Part shown: positions 7,268 through 12,461 of the stretch, in pieces | Position numbering within the stretch: the stretch's first letter is position 1 | Layout: each line of letters opens with the position of its first letter | Source of the DNA: Planctomycetota bacterium | Lineage (GTDB): Bacteria > Planctomycetota > PUPC01 > JACPCR01 | Direction of reading: 5' to 3' | DNA length: 12,461 nt | Assembly: GCA_030740295.1 (NCBI GenBank) | Contig: JASLXP010001314.1 | Coordinates: 1-12,461, forward strand | Position numbers and translations under genes: made by a program | Notes under the pieces: model-generated | Told to the model about the DNA's origin: nothing | The model's input: only the letters and a program-made list of their open reading frames with translations | The model's database searches: none

Positions 7268-9649
7268 TCACTTCGCGAGTGGCTTGTATAACTCAACTTC
7301 CCAGATGCGTGAAATATCACCTCTGGTTTTGGTGATCCAGACGCGAAGTTTCTGGGTCCGGACGCCTGGGAAACGAGCTGCCCACGCGGGCTGAGTGTTT
7401 GCTTTGACGGGGGCGAGCAGGTCTTTCCACGCCTCGCCGTCATGCCACTGCAATCTGAAGTCGTCGAGTGGGGCAATGACGCTGCCGTTGGTGTAATAAC
7501 CCGAGATGATCCGCGCTGCTCCAAGGTCGACGGGGTTCTCCCAATGAAATTCAATGACATGGGGCAGCTTCGCTCTGTTGACCCAGCGAGCGCTGTTGTC
7601 CTGCACGTTACCATTGCCGTCGTTGAGGAGAATCGCGGTTTGAATGCCGGTGTTCGGTGCCCCGGGCGTGTTGATGCGCGCCGAACGGGCCCGGTTGCTG
7701 CCGGCCTTGGAGAGCCAGGCGGGTGCGGCGAGGCTGACGGGTCTGCGGTGCGGCCGCTGGCCCTGGTTGATGTAGGGTTGTTGGTCCGCGTGTTTCTTGC
7801 CGACGCCACGCCGCATTATCTCGTTGAGCTCATCGAGGTGCTTGTTGTAGATCGCGCGCGGGGTAGTGTTGTGCTTCTTACACAGACTGGCGGCCATGCC
7901 GATGATTTCCCCCTCGTTGCCGCAGGTACGCATCACGCGCACGGCACCAAGCGCATCGTGGGTGACGCTGATGTCACGTCCGGCCATGAAGAGGTTCGCG
8001 ATGTTTCGCGAGTAAAGACAGCGGTAGGGAATCCAAAACGGTCGTCCCTGATCGTGGGCCGGGAACTTCCCGAAGGCCGCGCGGGAAATGAAAGCATCCC
8101 CTTCGAAGCCCTTGTTGTACCTGGGGTCCGGAAGATGCAGATCATTGGACCAGCCGGTGGGAGCGCAGCCATCCGGGAATTGCCGGTCACGCTTGAGGTC
8201 GTCCAGTGTGAGGATGACATCGCCGAGCAGGCGGCGCGATTCACGTTTGCCCAGGATGTACGCCGCCCAGTTCAGCTTGTAGTTGGACAGGACCTTGTCC
8301 ACGTTCTTCAAGGCGTCCCAGGCGCCATACATGGCGCGAAAGTTCCAATCGCGAATGTACTCCATCTCTGTGATCGGGTCGCGGTCGAATCCGCTCTCCC
8401 AATACCAGCCGCCCAGCTTCAACGGGTTAGGTCTTGTCTTGCTGCGACCTGGGAACGGCTTGTCCGAAAGGTCCAAGGCCCATGGACAACGGGGAAAGGG
8501 GACGGGTTTCGTCGTTGGCGCTGAAGCGGTGTTCAGAGCGTTGGTGTCCTTGCACTCACACACATTCCAGAGATTGCACGGCCCCATGCGTCCTTTGGGT
8601 TGCATGTCAAAGTCGGCCTTGGCCAGGACGCCCACGCAGCCATCGCCGGTGCAGTCCGCGAACCAGCGCCCACTGATACGAATACGTCGACCCGTGCGGA
8701 CCTTCTGCGCGATGACTGCCTGTATCTTCCCGTCGCTGGCAACCACGCCGTTGACGCGATGCTCCAGAAACAACTGGATATTGGGTTCGGCCCGGACGAT
8801 CGCCAGCTTCTTGTCGTCCTCATAGAGTTCCGCTTTGTTTGCCGGGCCGTAATGGGCCCGTTTGTCCTGTTCCAGCTCGGCCACCACGTCGCCGACGCGT
8901 GGCCAGGGCTCCTTGTTGCGAGCGCCCTGCAGCCAGACGCGCACTTCCGAACTGTTGTTTCCGCCAAGCACGGGACGATCCTGCACGAGCGCGACCTTCA
9001 ATCCCAACCGCGCTGCCGATAGCGCGGCGCAAGTGCCCGCGATCCCCCCGCCGGTAACCACGAAATCAAAGTCGCCCACGGGCGCAGGTTCTACGGGATG
9101 CCCGAGGCAGTTACGGCGAAAGGCTGCCATCTGAGGATCAACGTTTGGCGGTTTGAAGTCAAAGACGGGAGACAGCAAGACCGCATCGCATCTGCCTTCA
9201 AACCCCGTGAGATCATGCAAGGTCAGACGCACCTTGTGTCCCTGTAGCTTCACCGTGCCGCCGTCTTGCCAGTGCCACCGCGCTCCAACAGTTCCGAACG
9301 TCGTCGCCAATGACTTGCCGTTGATGAGCAACTGAAATCGCCCCGGCGTGCCGCGGGCTTTCCAGCGCGCGACCCAGTCCTTGGTCCGTACCCACACGCG
9401 ATAAGTGCCCGCCGCGGGGAGGGTGACCGATGTCTGGGCATCCTCCACCGGCGTGCCCAGGCCATGGGCCAACAGGTAGGGCGACCCCATGATGTCCATG
9501 AATTGCGGATCAACGACCCAGCCGCCAAGACTCGCGAAACTCTCAGCCTCAATAAGTATCGCAGGCTGATCCGCGTAGGCTGAACTGCGGAGAGACATCA
9601 ACTCCAATGGAGCAAGACAGAACGCTACAGAGAGAAAGAGATACTTCAT
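7268..9649 (-). CDS. Exported FAD-dependent oxidoreductase with galactose-binding-like flanking domains
   Basis: The 793-residue product begins with a Sec-type signal peptide (about 1-26, cleavage after AYA). Residues about 30-175 form a beta-rich, CBM-like region: ILIEAESF, then LPAAGTYRVWVRTKDW and FQLLINGKSL. The central domain is a FAD_oxidored (PF12831-type) flavoprotein: VTGGGIAGTCAA (198-209), LGGNNSSEVRVW (228-239), WFADCTGDG (329-337) and the second FAD motif LFMAGRDISVTHDALGAV (553-570). About 670-790 resembles an F5/8-type galactose-binding module (HVIEFHWENPVDLG...KLRVWITKTRGDISRIWEVEL). The natural substrate of this family is not known; such proteins occur in glycan-degradation loci and are often annotated 'xanthan lyase-like'. 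ATG 9649 is chosen because it starts the signal peptide, although the frame stays open to 9856. The sulfatase-like gene follows. No twin-arginine motif is visible, which is unusual for an exported flavoprotein. Confidence 0.87.
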   Translation of the reverse strand: MKYLFLSVAFCLAPLELMSLRSSAYADQPAILIEAESFASLGGWVVDPQFMDIMGSPYLLAHGLGTPVEDAQTSVTLPAAGTYRVWVRTKDWVARWKARGTPGRFQLLINGKSLATTFGTVGARWHWQDGGTVKLQGHKVRLTLHDLTGFEGRCDAVLLSPVFDFKPPNVDPQMAAFRRNCLGHPVEPAPVGDFDFVVTGGGIAGTCAALSAARLGLKVALVQDRPVLGGNNSSEVRVWLQGARNKEPWPRVGDVVAELEQDKRAHYGPANKAELYEDDKKLAIVRAEPNIQLFLEHRVNGVVASDGKIQAVIAQKVRTGRRIRISGRWFADCTGDGCVGVLAKADFDMQPKGRMGPCNLWNVCECKDTNALNTASAPTTKPVPFPRCPWALDLSDKPFPGRSKTRPNPLKLGGWYWESGFDRDPITEMEYIRDWNFRAMYGAWDALKNVDKVLSNYKLNWAAYILGKRESRRLLGDVILTLDDLKRDRQFPDGCAPTGWSNDLHLPDPRYNKGFEGDAFISRAAFGKFPAHDQGRPFWIPYRCLYSRNIANLFMAGRDISVTHDALGAVRVMRTCGNEGEIIGMAASLCKKHNTTPRAIYNKHLDELNEIMRRGVGKKHADQQPYINQGQRPHRRPVSLAAPAWLSKAGSNRARSARINTPGAPNTGIQTAILLNDGNGNVQDNSARWVNRAKLPHVIEFHWENPVDLGAARIISGYYTNGSVIAPLDDFRLQWHDGEAWKDLLAPVKANTQPAWAARFPGVRTQKLRVWITKTRGDISRIWEVELYKPLAK

Positions 9650-10025
9650 TGCCAGGATTCCAATCGTGTTGCGATCCTTCAGCCGAGATTTCCAACTTTG
9701 TCCTCTCCCGGCCACGTCGCCAGGATCTTGGGTGACAATTCTACGGCCCGCGTGCCCCCTTTGGTAAGTGGTGACCATTTGGCATTCGCCGGCACCGTGA
9801 AGGCAGACGCTTCGTCTTCCAGTTTCCAGGTTCTGGAATCTCGATGATACCTTCATGAAGCTGAGAGACCTCCCAATCTCTGAGGACCGAAGTTATGTAG
9901 AGCTCTTCAACGGGCAATTCCGTTGTTAGAATGAGTTCGTCGTTCCTTTATAGTTTTTCGCTGACAGGTAGGTGGGCAGTGACCGTGCCAGACTGTTAGC
10001 ATCGACGTTCGGCAGCGAAGTAGCA
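9650..10025. other. Divergent intergenic control region
   Basis: These 376 bases separate the start of the FAD oxidoreductase gene (minus) from that of the beta-helix gene (plus), so both promoters should lie here. I see no promoter with good boxes and spacing on either strand. The most distinct content is the hairpin pair at 9802-9838 and a looser repeat AGAGA...TCTCT at about 9862-9879. An upstream extension of the oxidoreductase frame covers 9650-9856 but shows no recognisable protein features. Confidence 0.6.
9802..9838. repeat. Two adjacent short inverted repeats with 3-base loops
   Basis: AGACG-ctt-CGTCT (9805-9817, extendable by two pairs across one mismatch) is followed after six bases by TTCCAG-gtt-CTGGAA (9824-9838). 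Both have 3-base loops. They sit between two divergent promoters, so they could be operator sites or a small REP-like element. No T-run follows, so they are not terminators. Confidence 0.5.
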
Positions 10026-12008
10026 ATGGACACTCGATTGCGAATGAAAATGAGCCATCTGTCCGCGTTCACGTTGGTCGCTGTTCTGCCTGTATTCGTC
10101 TTGGCGCAAAGTGAGTTGCTCAACGGCTTCTCGCCGCCTGAAACTATCTCGGTGGGAGACACCAAGGTGCTACAGGTTCCAGCAGGTGCATCGACTGAGA
10201 TCATCCAGAGATGGCTCGATCGGGCAATCGCTCTATCCTCCGGCAACCATACAGTGCGGTTGGAGTTTGCTCGCGGCACCAACTACCGGGTGGGGGCGAC
10301 CGATGGAAAGACCGTCTTTAGAATCGAGAAAGCGAAGAGCGGCAGGGCGCCGGTGAATCTCGTGATCGACGGGCGCGGATGCATCTTCACGGTCACTTCC
10401 TGGTCCCGCTTCCTCTTCATCTCTGAGGCGCGCAACACGATCCTGAAGAACTTCCGGCTCACGTACGATCCCAAAAACATCAGCCAGGGGATTATCACGC
10501 GAATCATCGACGAAGGCCGAGGAATCTACGAAGTCAAGATCGATCAGGGCTATCCAGCTCCCGATGGACCACGCTTCGCCTCGGCCCAATTCCAGTGGGC
10601 CATCGCCATGCGGGAGCAGCCGGACGGGTCGTGGGGTATGAAGCCCGGATGTCCCACGACAATCAGCTTCAAATGGCCCAGGTCCCCCACCCGAATCGGG
10701 GACAGGCGCTATCGCATGCGATTTCACTCAGTCATGGACCACGGCCGCCTTCATGGATCGCATGAAGACGATCCTTTGCTGCGAGCCCTCGTGGTTGGCG
10801 ACCGAGTGGCCCTCCTTGGCCGGACCAATGGTCGTGGCGGATTCTACGCCACTCGATGTCACACGCTGGTCTACCGGAACATCGAGATCAACCATTCGCC
10901 CGCCTCAGTCTTCGCTGACCAGTTCAGCGAGCGAACGTGCTATGTAGGTGTCAGATTACGTCCCACGGGGGGCGATCTGTTCGCTTCCACTGCGGACGGC
11001 ATCTTCACCACCAATCAGCGCAATGGTCCCTGGATCGAAGGCTGCCGATTCCAGGGCGTCGGTGACGACGCGGTGGTTCTCAAGAACAACGTTGGCTTCT
11101 TCAAAGGCGCTTCGCAGGATCACGAGCGCCCCTATCGCATCGGCGGACACGAAGCATGGTTCTCTGTCTTGCCCGGCGACCGCCTTGCCGTCTATGACAT
11201 GAGCAAACGCACTCTCGTTTCCCGGCACGATGTCACCTCCGTGTCGAGCGAGCTTCCGTGGGGGGAGAAGGACGTTGCGCTTGACCCGCCATTGCCCGTG
11301 GCCGCCAGGAACGACGATCTTTGGATCTACAACCTGAGCAACCAGTGCAATGGATTTGTCCTGCGGGGCAACACCTTCACGGATAACCGGCGCTGGGGCG
11401 TCCTTTGTTCCGGGGCAGGTGGTTCAATCGTGTCAAATCGATTTGCCCGCTCCCAGAACGCCGCGATCTATCTTGTAAACTCGGACAACTATTCCGACAA
11501 CAAGAGCGGAGCGATTCCAAGGAATATCGAGATCGTCGGCAATCGCTTCGAGGATTGCTGGCACGCGGAGAATGCCCATCCCTTCGGCGTCATTGCCGCT
11601 CGCATGAATGGCCGTATTGAGGTGACACGCGGTGAGGAGAAAGACGTTGGCTATGGAGTCGACTGGAACGGAATCACGAAGATCCGCATCGAGCGCAACC
11701 ACTTCGACAGATGGGATGCCACCGCACGTTTCCCGGTGGCGACTCGTTCGACGGACCTGGGTGAGCGTCCCGTGCACGCCATCTTCCTTCGGGACGTGTC
11801 CGATGTGCGTGTTGCCGGAAACGAGTTCATCCCTTCCGAGGAGATGGCTGCCGGGGTCTACGCGATCAGGCTCGATGACTTCAGCGACGTTCGTCTCGAG
11901 AATAACTCCTTCCGGAACTGGCCCGGCGGACCAGAGCGAGCAGTCTCAAAGACCGGCGAGTCGGAAAACAGACTGGATGCCGAACAAAGGGTTGCGCCAG
12001 AGCGTTGA
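10026..12008 (+). CDS. Exported right-handed parallel beta-helix protein, candidate glycoside hydrolase
   Basis: The 660-residue product opens with a signal peptide (hydrophobic LSAFTLVAVLPVFVLA, likely cleaved around 28). A mature N-terminal region includes VIDGRGCIFTV (about 113-123), a turn typical of pectate-lyase-like folds. The central block has HTLVYRNIEINHSPASVFAD, then ADGIF with Asp324 and GVGDDAVVLKN with Asp347 and Asp348. From about 445 to 635 come repeated beta-helix rungs with the pattern N-x-F: GNTF, SNRF, GNRF, RNHF, GNEF, NNSF. The Asp and Gly-Asp-Asp pair 23 residues apart recalls the catalytic aspartates of GH28 and GH110 enzymes, so galactoside or galacturonide hydrolysis is a reasonable guess but not shown. 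A GTG at 9972 could extend it by 18 residues; ATG 10026 (or 10044/10050) fits the signal peptide better, and none has a strong ribosome site. It is transcribed away from the FAD oxidoreductase and sulfatase-like pair. Confidence 0.85.
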   Translation: MDTRLRMKMSHLSAFTLVAVLPVFVLAQSELLNGFSPPETISVGDTKVLQVPAGASTEIIQRWLDRAIALSSGNHTVRLEFARGTNYRVGATDGKTVFRIEKAKSGRAPVNLVIDGRGCIFTVTSWSRFLFISEARNTILKNFRLTYDPKNISQGIITRIIDEGRGIYEVKIDQGYPAPDGPRFASAQFQWAIAMREQPDGSWGMKPGCPTTISFKWPRSPTRIGDRRYRMRFHSVMDHGRLHGSHEDDPLLRALVVGDRVALLGRTNGRGGFYATRCHTLVYRNIEINHSPASVFADQFSERTCYVGVRLRPTGGDLFASTADGIFTTNQRNGPWIEGCRFQGVGDDAVVLKNNVGFFKGASQDHERPYRIGGHEAWFSVLPGDRLAVYDMSKRTLVSRHDVTSVSSELPWGEKDVALDPPLPVAARNDDLWIYNLSNQCNGFVLRGNTFTDNRRWGVLCSGAGGSIVSNRFARSQNAAIYLVNSDNYSDNKSGAIPRNIEIVGNRFEDCWHAENAHPFGVIAARMNGRIEVTRGEEKDVGYGVDWNGITKIRIERNHFDRWDATARFPVATRSTDLGERPVHAIFLRDVSDVRVAGNEFIPSEEMAAGVYAIRLDDFSDVRLENNSFRNWPGGPERAVSKTGESENRLDAEQRVAPER

Positions 12009-12419
12009 TCGCGTCCGGTGAACGCGCCGATATTCTGGTAAACCTGAATAAATGAGGATGCGTCCGCTCTTTGTCGGGATTTCGGTGGCGGCCCACATAA
12101 GCTGGCCGCCGCAATCCGGGCATGGGCTGGATGCTGGTTGCCGGGTGCTGGATGAGGCGGCGTGAGTGGCAGAAGCTGCTGTATCGTAGAGCCCGAACCC
12201 GGTTGGCCCGGTCTCATAGGTGAAAGCCATATTGGCGTCACGGAACTTGCGCTGGAGCCCGGTCAGTATAGCGGTGCCGTCGTAAGGGAACTTCTTTTCA
12301 TAAACCACGGAATCCCAGTGCCAGACCGCAACGGAGATGGAACGTTTGTCCACATCCATTCCGACGAAAAGGTCAAAGTCACGGGGATTGATCCGAGAGG
12401 TGTCTGTGCTACGCTTCAT
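11946..12419 (-). pseudogene. IS110-family transposase, 5' remnant
   Basis: On the minus strand an open frame of 157 codons starts at ATG 12419 behind a good AGGAG site. Its first 79 residues are the N-terminus of an IS110-type DEDD transposase: FVGMDVDKRSISVAVW with Asp22 and TYETGPTGFGLYD with Glu69. Full-length proteins are roughly 300-400 residues. Here the recognisable part stops at about 12183 and the frame continues into unrelated sequence (with a CPDC motif) until a stop at 11946, inside the opposite-strand beta-helix gene. The second pair of acidic residues and the C-terminal serine-containing domain are missing, so it cannot be active. The right end of the element lies at or beyond the window edge. 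Confidence 0.8.
12087..12110. repeat. Inverted repeat downstream of the beta-helix gene
   Basis: GGCGGCC (12087-12093) and GGCCGCC (12104-12110) form a perfect 7-bp stem with a 10-base loop, 78 bases after the stop at 12008. No T-run follows, so any terminator role is uncertain. It lies in the 174 bases between the gene and the transposase remnant, where I see no other gene. Confidence 0.4.
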
Positions 12420-12461
12420 GGCGAAGTCTCCTGAAAGAGGAAAAAGAAAACAGTCTAATAT

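Noticed and set aside
7442..8524. 360-codon open frame on the plus strand
   Set aside because: It lies wholly antisense to the FAD oxidoreductase, whose motifs are clear. The translation shows no family features and such frames are common opposite GC-rich genes.
9650..9856. N-terminal extension of the FAD oxidoreductase
   Set aside because: It would bury the signal peptide 69 residues inside the protein and has no good ribosome site.
9923..9954. TTGTTA and TATAGT as a promoter for the beta-helix gene
   Set aside because: The boxes are 20 bases apart, beyond the usual 16-18; kept out of the feature list.
1..12461. tRNA, rRNA, CRISPR array or phage genes
   Set aside because: No cloverleaf, conserved rRNA stretch, regularly spaced direct repeats or phage structural genes were seen on reading either strand.

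Overview
The window looks like chromosome of a heterotrophic Gram-negative bacterium, most plausibly of the PVC group (Planctomycetota, Verrucomicrobiota or Lentisphaerota). This assignment is inference. It rests on a sulfatase-like hydrolase, an exported FAD_oxidored-type flavoprotein with galactose-binding-like flanks and an exported beta-helix protein lying side by side, an SthA-like flavoprotein, a GC-rich double-hairpin repeat of a kind I associate with these genomes, and GC content in the mid-fifties by eye. No rRNA, tRNA or CRISPR array is seen.

Left half (1-5667), housekeeping character. On the minus strand an AMP-forming acyl/aryl-CoA ligase (854-2338) is followed after 7 bases by a thiolase that runs off the left edge (1-846). 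The pair forms a tight operon for activating an organic acid and cleaving a 3-ketoacyl-CoA. Its predicted promoter (2460-2488) lies just upstream of a perfect 13-bp palindrome, TGAACG-T-CGTTCA, which is a good operator candidate. Divergently, a YihY/BrkB-family membrane protein (2648-4159) has its own sigma70-like promoter (2589-2616). It is followed by an SthA-like pyridine nucleotide transhydrogenase (4249-5667) lacking both redox cysteines.

Boundary (5668-5797). sthA and the next gene converge on a 53-base structured repeat: two 7-bp hairpins inside a 6-bp outer stem.

Right half (5798-12008), accessory glycan-related character. A minus-strand pair encodes an exported FAD-dependent oxidoreductase with putative carbohydrate-binding flanks (7268-9649), then a sulfatase-superfamily hydrolase (5798-7165) whose formylglycine position carries Thr instead of Cys or Ser. 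Divergent to them is an exported right-handed beta-helix protein (10026-12008) with an Asp...Gly-Asp-Asp arrangement like that of GH28/GH110 glycosidases. The 376-base divergent spacer holds compact hairpins. Together these suggest a small locus acting on a decorated polysaccharide, substrate unknown.

Right edge (12009-12461). The 5' end of an IS110-family transposase gene points back at the beta-helix gene. Its recognisable part breaks off after about 79 codons, so it is a remnant and a sign of past mobile-element activity next to the accessory genes.
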